Shown piece by piece: positions 16,238 through 25,051 of a DNA stretch of 64,000 bases; the stretch's first letter is position 1; each line of letters begins with the position of its first letter. A model generated the notes under the pieces. It was not told the origin of the DNA. It saw only the letters and a program-made list of their open reading frames with translations, and made no database searches. Both the position numbers and the translations under genes were made by a program. Origin of the DNA: Acidimicrobiia bacterium (lineage in GTDB: Bacteria > Actinomycetota > Acidimicrobiia > Acidimicrobiales > Bin134); assembly GCA_022822905.1 (NCBI GenBank), contig JAJDYE010000009.1, forward strand, positions 1 to 64,000. Reading direction: 5' to 3'.

Positions 16238-17539
16238 TCAGGCGTTCAGCAACTCCTCTTCGATGCGCTCGGCCATCACTTGTTGGGCCCATTCGATCTT
16301 GGCCGGGAGGTGCTCGGTGGGGAACAGGCCCTCGGAGGGGCGGTAGTCCTTGAGCACCTGCTTGGCGATGGTGTCCTTGTGGACCTCGGTGGGGCCGTCG
16401 GCCACCCCGAAGGTGGGGGCCATCATCCACATGTTGGCCAGTGGTGTCTCGTTGGACATGCCCAGCGAGCCGTGGATCTGCATGGAGCGGAAAACCACGT
16501 CCATCAGGACTCGGGGGGTGGCCACTTTCACCCCGGCGATGTAGAGCCGGGCCTTGGAGGTGTCCGACTGGTCGATCTGCCAGGCAGCGTGCAGCACCTG
16601 CAAGCGGAACTGCTCGATCTGGACCCAGGAGTCGGCGATCATGTGCTGCACCGCCTGCTTCTCGGCCAAAAGCGAGCCCTTGGTCTCCCGGCTGAGGGCT
16701 CGCTCGCACATCATGTCGAAGGCCTTTTTGGCCGTGCCCACCGAGCGCATGGCGTGGTGGACCCGGCCCCCGCCCAAGCGGGTCTGGGCGATCTTGAACC
16801 CGGCCCCCTCCTCGCCCATGAGGTTCTCGATGGGGACGCGGCACTCGTTGAACCGCAGGTAGCTATGGCCGCCGTGGCCCCGGCGCTCTCCGCCCACGCC
16901 TACGTTTCGGACTAGCTCCAAGCCGGGGGCGTCGTGGGGCACCAGCATCATCGAAGAGCCTCGATACACCGATACGTCGGGGTTGGTGATGAGCATGACG
17001 ATCAGGAACTCAGCCCGGGGGTAGTTGGAGGCAAACCACTTCTCGCCGTTGATCACCCACTCATCGCCGTCGCGGTGGGCGGTGCAGGTGAAGTGGTTGG
17101 GATCGGACCCGCCCTGGGGCTCGGTCATGGAATAGCAGGTGGAGATCTCCCCGGCTAGCAGCGGCTTGAGGTATTTCTCCTTCTGCTCGTCGTTGGCGTA
17201 GTGAGCCAGGATCTCGGCGTTGCCCGAGTCGGGAGCCTGGCTGCCGAAGGCGGATGGGCCGAACGTGGAGCGGCCCAAGATCTCGTTCATCAGCGCCAAT
17301 TGCACCTGGCCGAACCCCATGCCTCCCATCTCCGGCTTCAGGTGGCAGGCCCACAGCCCCCGGTCCTTGACCTTCTGCTGGATGCGGCGCAGATGTGTCT
17401 GAACCTCCTCGTCAGACTTGTCGAACGGGGACCGCCCTCGGAAGTAGTGGTCTAGCGGCTCGATCTCGGTGTGCATGAGCTCCGTCAGCCATTCGAGGTG
17501 GTCTTGAAACTCCGGATCAGTAGAAAAATCCCAGGCCAT
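16238..17539 (-). CDS. Acyl-CoA dehydrogenase family protein
   Basis: 433 aa, full length. Signatures are CYSMTEPQGGSDPNHFTCTA (flavin/substrate loop), WVINGEKWFASN, NLMGEEGAGFKIAQTRLGGG and HAMRSVGTAKKAFDMM. The longer N-terminus and the RVPIENLMGEEGAGF pattern resemble ACAD10/11-like and phosphorylated-hydroxyacyl subgroups rather than short-chain ACADs. It is last in the minus-strand run with the MttB-like and DMGDH-like genes, 40 bp after MttB, so it may finish the breakdown of the carbon skeleton left after demethylation. It is convergent with the GMC gene, 20 bp away. Confidence 0.92.
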   Translation of the reverse strand: MAWDFSTDPEFQDHLEWLTELMHTEIEPLDHYFRGRSPFDKSDEEVQTHLRRIQQKVKDRGLWACHLKPEMGGMGFGQVQLALMNEILGRSTFGPSAFGSQAPDSGNAEILAHYANDEQKEKYLKPLLAGEISTCYSMTEPQGGSDPNHFTCTAHRDGDEWVINGEKWFASNYPRAEFLIVMLITNPDVSVYRGSSMMLVPHDAPGLELVRNVGVGGERRGHGGHSYLRFNECRVPIENLMGEEGAGFKIAQTRLGGGRVHHAMRSVGTAKKAFDMMCERALSRETKGSLLAEKQAVQHMIADSWVQIEQFRLQVLHAAWQIDQSDTSKARLYIAGVKVATPRVLMDVVFRSMQIHGSLGMSNETPLANMWMMAPTFGVADGPTEVHKDTIAKQVLKDYRPSEGLFPTEHLPAKIEWAQQVMAERIEEELLNA

Positions 17540-17579
17540 GATCCGAGACTAGAACAGCCTCGCCCAACGGCGCGCTTCG

Positions 17580-19109
17580 TCAGCGGATGGGGGCGAGGTG
17601 GATGGGGAAGGTTTCTCGGATGCGGGCGTCGGCTTCGGGGGTGATGTGGTCGGGCTGGGGGCGGCTGAGCACTTCGGTGACGTAGTCGTGGGCCACGTCT
17701 TCGATTAGGCGGGCGCCGGCGTCCACCCAGTCGTCGGGGCTTAGGCGGTCGCCGATTTCGGGGTAGACGTACTCGGTCTGCATGAGCGACAGGGTCTGGG
17801 AGTGGCCGAGAAAGTGGCCCTCGCCGTGTACTACATCGGCGATTACCTGGGTAGACAGGGTCTCGGGGGTGATCTCGATGCCCCGCACCGTGCGGTTGAT
17901 GGACCCCAGCATGTCGTTGTCGATCACCAGGGCCTCCAGCGAGCAGGCCATGATGCTGGCCAGCATTCCGGCCGTCTCGTTGATCATGTTGGCCCCGGCG
18001 TTGGCCGCCAGGGTGATGGCGTTGGCCTTCTCGGCCCCGGCCTGGTTGTCGGGAAGCTTGGAGTCGGCCATGCCGGCGGCCACCCCCGACGGCAAACCGA
18101 GGTAATTCACAACCTGGGCGGCCGCCGCGTTGATGATCGCCTCCTCGCCGCTGCCCCCGCTCATCGCTCCAGTGCGCAGATCGGACACGAACGGCCACAT
18201 GCCCAGCACACAGGGGTGGCCGGGCACAACCAGGTTGACTGCGGTCAACCCGGCCAGGCATTCGGCCAGGGCCTGCACCAGCGATCCGGCCAGCGCGGCC
18301 GGCGAGGTGGCCCCGGCTTGGCCCGCCGACAGCAGGTTGATCGGCATGCCCCGTCGGGCCTGTTCCATCAGGCATAAGGCCGAATCTTCGGCAAAGCGCA
18401 GGGGCGGCACCACGAAGGTGTTGTTGCCGATGCTGAAGGGCCGCCGGGCGAACTCCCCCTCGGCGCCCAGCGCCATGTCGAAAAGGTCGATGCACTCGTG
18501 AACATGCTCGGGTTGGAACATGGCCGTGCCCAGCGGCTTGGTGGTGCCGGCCAGGATGGCGTAGGCGGTGTTGATGTCCAACTCCCGGGCGGTCTCCATG
18601 TCGCGGGCCACCAGGGTCCGCACAAACACATGGATGTTGTCGAGGGTGTCGACGATCCGGGCCACGTCGTAGAGGTCGGCCAAGGTGCTGGGGCGGAAGC
18701 GCTTGGTGTCGTGGTCGAGCATCATCACCGCGGCCCCGCTGGTGCAGAGATGAACCCGATTGCCGCCGATCTCCACCCCCCGGTCGGGGTCGAACCCGTA
18801 CAGGGTGAACTCCTTGCAGGCCCCGTCCACTACTTGTTTGACCAGGTCGGGGGGGAACCGCAGGCGATCGTGTTCGTCCATTCGGCCACCGTTGGCGGTG
18901 ACCGCCTCGATGATCTCCGGGGTGGCCTGCCCCATGCCCAGATCGGTCAGCAGGCCCAGGGCCGACTCGAATACGTCGTCGCACTGGCCTTCGGACAGCG
19001 GCTTGTAGGCCCCGCCGGGCATTCCCGGCCACACCGCCCGGGCATCGGCTTCGGGCGGCGCCTCCCGCATGGCCACTCGGGCTGCCCTGCCTCCTGCACG
19101 TCGCGCCAT
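17580..19109 (-). CDS. MttB-superfamily methyltransferase (trimethylamine/betaine type, no pyrrolysine)
   Basis: 509 aa. The family moves a methyl group from a methylated amine to a corrinoid protein or directly to another acceptor. The sequence shows the family's TIM-barrel course: LGMGQATPEIIEAVTANGGR, HLCTSGAAVMMLD, GNNTFVVPPLRFAEDSA, SGGSGEEAIINAAAAQVVNY, LPDNQAGAEKANAITLAANA. The frame runs without an internal TAG, so it is a non-pyrrolysine homologue like glycine-betaine methyltransferase MtgB. The start lies 1 bp after the stop of the upstream DMGDH-like gene. No corrinoid protein or RamA-type activase is encoded in the window. Acting with the two FAD/GcvT proteins is the clear contextual reading. 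Confidence 0.9.
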   Translation of the reverse strand: MARRAGGRAARVAMREAPPEADARAVWPGMPGGAYKPLSEGQCDDVFESALGLLTDLGMGQATPEIIEAVTANGGRMDEHDRLRFPPDLVKQVVDGACKEFTLYGFDPDRGVEIGGNRVHLCTSGAAVMMLDHDTKRFRPSTLADLYDVARIVDTLDNIHVFVRTLVARDMETARELDINTAYAILAGTTKPLGTAMFQPEHVHECIDLFDMALGAEGEFARRPFSIGNNTFVVPPLRFAEDSALCLMEQARRGMPINLLSAGQAGATSPAALAGSLVQALAECLAGLTAVNLVVPGHPCVLGMWPFVSDLRTGAMSGGSGEEAIINAAAAQVVNYLGLPSGVAAGMADSKLPDNQAGAEKANAITLAANAGANMINETAGMLASIMACSLEALVIDNDMLGSINRTVRGIEITPETLSTQVIADVVHGEGHFLGHSQTLSLMQTEYVYPEIGDRLSPDDWVDAGARLIEDVAHDYVTEVLSRPQPDHITPEADARIRETFPIHLAPIR

Positions 19110-19110
19110 A

Positions 19111-21543
19111 TCAAGCCCTCGGTTTCTCGTTGTCGGGGTCGTAGGCCGGGCCGTCCAACACCATTGCCGGACGGCGGTCGCTCATGAGCTGGACCTCGAA
19201 ACGGGTGCCCGGCGCTTTGTATTCCGGCTTCACGTAGGCGAAGGCCAGGCCGCGCCCGGTGGTGTGACCCCAAGTGCCCGAAGTGGTCAGCCCGATGAGC
19301 TCGTCGCCGTCGTAAACCGGCTCGTTGCCCCGGCAGTCGTTGTCGGTGGTGTCCACCTCGCAGTACACGAGGATCATCTCGATGTCGTCGCCCATGGCCA
19401 GCCGCTCTTCGGAGGCCTTCTTGCCTTGGAACTCGCCCGACCAGTCCACGAACCGGCCCAGGTCGGCCTCTACCGGGGTGATCTCGGTGGTCAGCTCGAA
19501 GCCCATCGCCTTGTAGGCCTTCTCGATGCGCATGGTGTTCATTGCGTAGGCGCCATAGTGGACCATGCCCAACGGCTCGCCCACCTCAACCAGAGCGTCG
19601 TAGAGCCCGGCGGTGTGCTCTTGAGAGTGGTGCAACTCCCAGCCCAGCTCCCCCACATACGACACCCGCAGGGCCAGACACGGCACCCCGGCCACGTCGA
19701 TTTGCTGGCCGGTGAGCCAGCGGAAGCCGGGGGCCTCCAGCTCGGCGTCGGTGAGCTGAGCCAGAATCTGGCGGGACAGAGGACCGGAGACGGCCAGGAT
19801 GCCCATGTCGTCGGTACGGTCGGTAACGGTCACGTCCTCGCCGAATTGCACATGGTGGGCCAGCCAGTCCCGGTCGTGGAACTGCCCGACGATGGCGGAG
19901 TTGAGATAGAACCGGTCGGGGGCCAGTCGGGTAATGGTCATCTCGGTCTCGATGCCGCCCAACTCGGTCAGGAAGTGAGTGAGGCGCATCCCTCCGTCTT
20001 TGGCTGGCATGCGATTGGCAGTGAGGCGGTCGAGCAGCGCCTCGGCGTCGGCGCCGGTCACCTCGAACTTGGAAAAGGCGGTGAGGTCGGCGATGCCGGC
20101 CCGCTCCCGAGTGGCCCGGCACTCGGCGCCCACAATGTCGAAGGCATTGGAGTGCCGGAAGGTGTGGGCCTCAGGCTCGCCGAAGTATTGCGGGCGCTCC
20201 CAGCCGAAGATCTCCATCCACTGGGCGTGCCGGGCGTCGAGCCGGTCGTAGATGGGGTCGGTCTTCTGGGGTCGGCCGGCGAAGCGCTGCTCGCCGGGTA
20301 GACGGGTGGCGTACATCTCGTGGAACTCGTCGATGGCCTTCTCGATGGCGTAGCGCCCGGTGGGCCCGCAGTGGTCGCCGAACCGGCGGGGGTCCATCTC
20401 GGCCACATTGATCTCGGTCTGGCCGTGCACCATCCACTGGGCCAGGTACTTGCCCGCCCCCGGCCCCTGGGTGATGCCGATGGACGCCCCCGCGCACAGC
20501 CAGTAATTGCGCAGGCCGGGGGCCGGACCCATGAGGTAGCCGGAGTCGGGGGTGTGGGTGATGGGTCCGCTGACCACCGTTTTGATCCCGGCGTCGGCGA
20601 AGGCGGGGATCCGTTTGCCTGCTTCGATCAGCCAGGGCATGAGCTGGTCGAGATCGGGCAGCGTCAGATAGAAGTGCTTGTCCCAGTCGATGCCGTCGAT
20701 CCCATAGGTCTGGGCGTTCTCCCGCTCGTAGGGACCGACCAGCAGCGAGTCGATCTCCCGCCGATAGTAGGCCGAGGCCCGGGGGTCGCGGATCACCGGC
20801 GGGTCGAATTCGCCCAGCTCCTTCATCTCGGCCATGGCCTCGGTGATGAGGTACTGGTGGATCACCGACACGATGGGCACGTCGAGGCCCACCATGGCGC
20901 CGAGCTGGGGGGCGTAGCACCCGGCCGCGTTCACCACGTGCTCGGCAATGATGCGGTGGGTTTCGCCCTTGACGTCGCAGACCACCTCCCAGCGGTGGTC
21001 GGGGAGCTGGTTCATGGCGGTGACCAGCGTGTGGCGGTAGAGCTCGCCGCCGAGCTGGCGGGCGCCCTTGACCATGGCCGCGGTGACGCTGGACGGGTCG
21101 GTCCAGCCGTCGTTGGGCGTCCAGCACCCCATCAGCACGTCGGACACGTCCATGAACGGCCAATGGTTGAGAATCTCGGAGGGCTCGATCAGGTGGTTCT
21201 CGACCCCGACCAGATCGAGCATCCCGCTGACGTAGCGGAACCAGTCCACCTGGTGGCGGTCGAGGGCCAGGCGGATGGCGCCGGTGCCATGCCAGCCGCT
21301 GGCCAGCCCGGTTTCCTCTTCGATCTTGGCGTAGAGGTCGGGGGCCACCAGATGGCATTTGGCCATGTTCAGGCTGCCGATGAAGTGGGGAATGAGGCCG
21401 GCGGCATGCCAAGTGGAGCCCGAGGACAGCTCCCCCTTCTCCACCAGCACGGTGTCGGTCCAGCCCTCGTGGGCCAAGTGGTAGAAGAGGCCCGCGCCCA
21501 TGGCTCCACCGCCGATGATCACAACCTGGGCTTCATCGCGCAC
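19111..21543 (-). CDS. FAD-dependent oxidoreductase fused to GcvT domain (dimethylglycine/sarcosine dehydrogenase-like)
   Basis: 810 aa from the GTG at 21543, chosen because AAGGAG lies 9 bases upstream and the longer frame runs into the upstream gene. N-terminal DAO-type FAD domain (QVVIIGGGAMGAGLFYHLA) with SSGSTWHAAGL, in which His46 is the position that carries covalent FAD in mammalian DMGDH. A linker domain (about 400-480) and a C-terminal GcvT-like folate-binding aminomethyltransferase domain (SYVGELGWELH, GTWGHTTGRGLAFAYV) follow. The reaction expected is oxidative N-demethylation with transfer of the one-carbon unit to tetrahydrofolate. It is 20 bp after a paralogue and 1 bp before the MttB-like gene. 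Confidence 0.92.
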   Translation of the reverse strand: MRDEAQVVIIGGGAMGAGLFYHLAHEGWTDTVLVEKGELSSGSTWHAAGLIPHFIGSLNMAKCHLVAPDLYAKIEEETGLASGWHGTGAIRLALDRHQVDWFRYVSGMLDLVGVENHLIEPSEILNHWPFMDVSDVLMGCWTPNDGWTDPSSVTAAMVKGARQLGGELYRHTLVTAMNQLPDHRWEVVCDVKGETHRIIAEHVVNAAGCYAPQLGAMVGLDVPIVSVIHQYLITEAMAEMKELGEFDPPVIRDPRASAYYRREIDSLLVGPYERENAQTYGIDGIDWDKHFYLTLPDLDQLMPWLIEAGKRIPAFADAGIKTVVSGPITHTPDSGYLMGPAPGLRNYWLCAGASIGITQGPGAGKYLAQWMVHGQTEINVAEMDPRRFGDHCGPTGRYAIEKAIDEFHEMYATRLPGEQRFAGRPQKTDPIYDRLDARHAQWMEIFGWERPQYFGEPEAHTFRHSNAFDIVGAECRATRERAGIADLTAFSKFEVTGADAEALLDRLTANRMPAKDGGMRLTHFLTELGGIETEMTITRLAPDRFYLNSAIVGQFHDRDWLAHHVQFGEDVTVTDRTDDMGILAVSGPLSRQILAQLTDAELEAPGFRWLTGQQIDVAGVPCLALRVSYVGELGWELHHSQEHTAGLYDALVEVGEPLGMVHYGAYAMNTMRIEKAYKAMGFELTTEITPVEADLGRFVDWSGEFQGKKASEERLAMGDDIEMILVYCEVDTTDNDCRGNEPVYDGDELIGLTTSGTWGHTTGRGLAFAYVKPEYKAPGTRFEVQLMSDRRPAMVLDGPAYDPDNEKPRA

Positions 21544-21563
21544 CGCTGGCTGCTCCTTGTCAA

Positions 21564-24005
21564 TCAGAGTCGAACCCGCTCTTTGCGGGGATCGTAGAAC
21601 GAACGAATAGATCCGGTGGCGGCGATGGGCGTCCCGGCCACCTCGATTTCGAAGCGCCCAGATTCCACCCAGTCTTTGGTGACGCCGTCGGCGCACTCCA
21701 CGTAGCCCAAGGCCAGCGCCCGCTTCTCGGTGTAGCTCCACATGCCGCTTGAGGTGCGGCCCACCATCTGGCCGTCGCGATAGATGGGCTCATCGTGGTA
21801 CAGCAGCCAGTCGGGGTCTTCCAGCCGGAGTTTGATGAGGCGCTTGGTGCGGGGCCCCTCCCGCTGGGCGGCCAGTGCCTCGCGGCCCCGGAATCCGCCG
21901 GCCTTGTCCCACGCCACCGCAAATCCCAGCCCGGCCTCCAACGGGGTGTCCTCGTCGGTGATGTCGTGGCCCCAGTGGCAGTAGGCCGCCTCCATTCGCA
22001 GCGTGTTCATGGCGTGGTAGCCGGCGTGGCGCAGTCCAAGGGAAGAGCCCGCTTCAACCACCGCATCGTGCAGGGCCACGGCCTGTTCGTTGGGCACGTA
22101 GAGCTCCCAGCCCAATTCGCCCACATAGGTCATGCGCAGCACCAATGTCTCCGCACCGGCAATGCAGAGATCCTGGGCGGTGCCGAACGGGAAGCCGTCG
22201 TTGCCGAGATCCGCGTCGCAGAGCCGGCTGAGCACGGCCCGGGAATTTGGCCCCATGACGCCGAGCACCCCGTAGTGGTCGGTGACATCTTCGATCACCA
22301 CGTCCCTGCCCCGGGCGGCCCGCCGCAGCCAGGCCCAGTCGCGGGTGGCGGTAGCCGCCGAGGTGACCACCCAATAGGAGTCCTCGCCCCGGCGGGTCAC
22401 GGTGAGGTCGGCCTCGATGCCACCTTGGTCGTTGAGCCACTGGGTGTACACCGCCCGACCCACCGGTACGTCCACCTCGTTGGCGCACACCCAGTTGAGC
22501 AGGACCATGGCGTCGGGGCCCTCCACGGTGAACTTGGCGAACGAGGTTTGGTCGAACAGGCCTACCGCGTTGCGAACCGCTTCGCACTCGTCCCCGCTGG
22601 CCTCGAACCAGTTCTGCGGACCCCAGCTATAGCGGTACTCCCGCTCTTGGCCGGGGGCGGCGTACCAGTTAGGCCGCTCCCACCCGCCTACCTCGCCGAA
22701 CACCGCCCCGGCGGCGTCGATGCGCTCGTGCAGCGGTGAGCGGCGGATGTCTCGGGCCGTCTCGTACTGGCGGAACGGCCAGTGCATGGCATAGAGCAGG
22801 CCGAGGCTCTCGGGGATGCGGGCATCCAGATAGGCGAGCTCGCATTGGAATCCGAACGAGCGCCTAATGTCCACCATCGAGAGGTCCATGGGCGGGTGAT
22901 CGTCGACGATCCAGTCGGCCAGCACCCAGCCCACGCCCCCGGCCGACTGGATGCCCACCGAGTTGAACCCCGCGGCCACAAAGCAGCGGTCCACCTCGGG
23001 GGACTCCCCCAGGTAGTACACCCCGTCGGGGGTGAAGGCCTCGGGTCCGTTGAAGAAGAGTTGAAGGCCGGCCTCCCCCAGCACCGGCATGCGGTGAATG
23101 GCCCGCTCGAAGATCGGCCAGACGTGCTCCCAGTCTTCTGGCAGGGTCTTGAACTGGAGGTCGCGAGGGATGCCGTTCAAGTTCCAGACCTTGCCCCGAG
23201 GCTCGAAGAAACCAGCCATCAACTTGCCGGTCTCCTCTTTGAAATAGGTGTAGTTGGACGGGTCGCGCACCGTGGGCATGTTGGGATACGCCCCTTCGAC
23301 CGGCTCGGTGACGATGTAGAAGTGCTCACAGGCCTGCACCGGCACGCTCACCCCGGCGGTGGCGGCAAGTTGGCGGGTCCATATCCCTGCGGCCAGCACC
23401 ACGGTCTCGGCCTCCACCCGGCCCGCCTCGGTGTCCACCCCCACCGCCCGGCCGTCTTCCACCACCACCCCGGTCACGGCCGTGCCCTGGACGATGCGGG
23501 CGCCCCGGGCCCGAGCCCCCTTGGCCAGCGCCATTGTGGTGTCCACCGGGGAGGTCACACCGTCTCGGGGGATGAACAGCGCACCCACCAAGTCGTCGAT
23601 ATTGAGCAGCGGGCACAGCTCGAGGGCCTCGTCGAGTTCGATCTGGCGGATGTCCACTCCCACGGTCCGGGCCATGGACATCCCCCGCAGCAGCTCCTCC
23701 CACCGCTCGTGGTCGGCGGCCACCGAAATGGAGCCCGGGGCGCGGTAGCCGGTGGCCTGGCCGGTCTCGGCCTCGAGTTCCTCGAACAATTGGGCCGAGT
23801 AAGTGGCCAGCCGGGTGAGGCTGTGGCTGGACTTGAGCTGGCTGACCAGGCCGGCGGCGTGCCAGGTGGTGCCGCTGGTGAGCTGGCCTTGCTCGATGAG
23901 CAGCACGTCGGTCACCCCGCGACGGGTGAGGTGGTACGCGATAGAACAGCCGACGATCCCACCACCGACGATCACCACCTGGGCCCGATCGCCGAGATCA
24001 GCCAT
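21564..24005 (-). CDS. FAD-dependent oxidoreductase fused to GcvT domain, paralogue of the next gene
   Basis: 813 aa from the ATG at 24005 (a GTG lies one codon earlier; GAGG is placed for the ATG). Same architecture as its neighbour: FAD fold QVVIVGGGIVGCSIAYHLT, covalent-FAD candidate His49 in TSGTTWHAAGL, then the GcvT folate domain with TYVGELGWELYVPNEQ and SSGMWSYTEKRALALGYV. The two proteins are clearly diverged across their length, so each probably acts on a different methylation state (for example dimethylglycine versus sarcosine). It is first in the minus-strand operon; the 89-bp gap up to the cyclase gene is the likely promoter site. Confidence 0.92.
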   Translation of the reverse strand: MADLGDRAQVVIVGGGIVGCSIAYHLTRRGVTDVLLIEQGQLTSGTTWHAAGLVSQLKSSHSLTRLATYSAQLFEELEAETGQATGYRAPGSISVAADHERWEELLRGMSMARTVGVDIRQIELDEALELCPLLNIDDLVGALFIPRDGVTSPVDTTMALAKGARARGARIVQGTAVTGVVVEDGRAVGVDTEAGRVEAETVVLAAGIWTRQLAATAGVSVPVQACEHFYIVTEPVEGAYPNMPTVRDPSNYTYFKEETGKLMAGFFEPRGKVWNLNGIPRDLQFKTLPEDWEHVWPIFERAIHRMPVLGEAGLQLFFNGPEAFTPDGVYYLGESPEVDRCFVAAGFNSVGIQSAGGVGWVLADWIVDDHPPMDLSMVDIRRSFGFQCELAYLDARIPESLGLLYAMHWPFRQYETARDIRRSPLHERIDAAGAVFGEVGGWERPNWYAAPGQEREYRYSWGPQNWFEASGDECEAVRNAVGLFDQTSFAKFTVEGPDAMVLLNWVCANEVDVPVGRAVYTQWLNDQGGIEADLTVTRRGEDSYWVVTSAATATRDWAWLRRAARGRDVVIEDVTDHYGVLGVMGPNSRAVLSRLCDADLGNDGFPFGTAQDLCIAGAETLVLRMTYVGELGWELYVPNEQAVALHDAVVEAGSSLGLRHAGYHAMNTLRMEAAYCHWGHDITDEDTPLEAGLGFAVAWDKAGGFRGREALAAQREGPRTKRLIKLRLEDPDWLLYHDEPIYRDGQMVGRTSSGMWSYTEKRALALGYVECADGVTKDWVESGRFEIEVAGTPIAATGSIRSFYDPRKERVRL

Positions 24006-24094
24006 CACACCTCATAAGCGCTCCAGTGCTACAAGGTTGTCTGCGAATTTACCGAAGCCCTGGCCTCGCAGTGGGTGGTGAAGAAGGTCTCGCG

Positions 24095-25033
24095 CTACAA
24101 AATTGCCAGAGGATTCACCGGCGAACCGGTGCCGTAGCGTAGCACCAGCGGGGCACACACGTACTGAAATTCCCAGCGGTCCAGGTCGGCGCAGCGGGCG
24201 GCCACCGCCTCAAAATCGGCGTTGTCAATGATGGGCATCCCCATGTACGGCAACAGGATGTGGTGGACGTGCAGCGCGATGCTGATGGGCATCGGATTGG
24301 GAATGCCCTGGTCTTCTTGAGGGGCGTCTTGGAAGTCCCAGGTCAGACAGGAGGCCTCCGTCTCGTAGAGGAACTCGATGGCCGAGGCGTGGACCCCGGC
24401 ATTCGACCCCATCCCTTGAGACGTGCCGGTCTTCTCGAAATACACGTCCATACCGCTGCGGATGCACACCGCGTCGCCCGCCCGGGGTTCGATTCCCTGG
24501 GCCGCGGCCACGTCGGCCAGCTCCCAGCCGTGGACCGGCTCGCCGGGGGCCACGTAGTCGGTGCCCCGGAACCGGGGGACGTCGTAGAGCACTCCCCGGG
24601 TGACGATGCCGTCGCTCCAGAAGTCGATGGTGCCGGTGTGCTCGGCGGGCATGGGGGACTTGGCGAACTCCTTGCCGTTCCAGAACTTGCCCCCGCCGTC
24701 CACCGGCAGATGGCACAGGGCGTCGATGTGGGTCTGCACGAACCCGTGGATGAACATGCCGAAGTAGTCGGCCATCGCCCCCGAGTCCCCCGCCCCCACG
24801 AAGTGATGGGCCGGGTAGGGGTTGGCCGGACCGGCATGAGTGTCGATGGGCCGGCTCATCGACACCGCCTCTCCGGTCTGCACCAGCGTGGCCGCCGCTT
24901 GTCGGGCCTCCGGCGTGATGTGGTTGAGAGTCCCCAGTTCGTCGTCGTCCCCCCAGCGACCCCAGTTGCAGAACCGCTCCCGATAGGCGGCGTACTCTTC
25001 AGCAGTCGGCGGCGTGCGATCACTCAGTCCCAT
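24095..25033 (-). CDS. Cyclase-family metal hydrolase (PF04199-like), canonical metal motif
   Basis: 312 aa from the ATG at 25033; the frame is open further upstream but overlaps the divergent P450. The protein begins with CNWGRWGDDDELGTLNHITP, like the cyclase at 9857. Its metal motif reads FVQTHIDALCHLPVDGG, keeping the His/Asp/His ligands that its paralogue partly lacks. The C-terminus has LHVHHILLPYMGMPIIDN and GSPVNPLAIL. Expected to hydrolyse an amide, lactam or lactone, as in isatin hydrolase or formamidase. It diverges from the P450 gene 18 bp away and lies upstream of the demethylation operon, of which it may or may not be part. Confidence 0.88.
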   Translation of the reverse strand: MGLSDRTPPTAEEYAAYRERFCNWGRWGDDDELGTLNHITPEARQAAATLVQTGEAVSMSRPIDTHAGPANPYPAHHFVGAGDSGAMADYFGMFIHGFVQTHIDALCHLPVDGGGKFWNGKEFAKSPMPAEHTGTIDFWSDGIVTRGVLYDVPRFRGTDYVAPGEPVHGWELADVAAAQGIEPRAGDAVCIRSGMDVYFEKTGTSQGMGSNAGVHASAIEFLYETEASCLTWDFQDAPQEDQGIPNPMPISIALHVHHILLPYMGMPIIDNADFEAVAARCADLDRWEFQYVCAPLVLRYGTGSPVNPLAIL

Positions 25034-25051
25034 AAGGCAGTCTCTATCACA

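Noticed and set aside
17580..19109. Possible pyrrolysine-containing MttB
   Set aside because: The 509-codon frame has no internal TAG and reads through the barrel without interruption, so no pyrrolysine is encoded.
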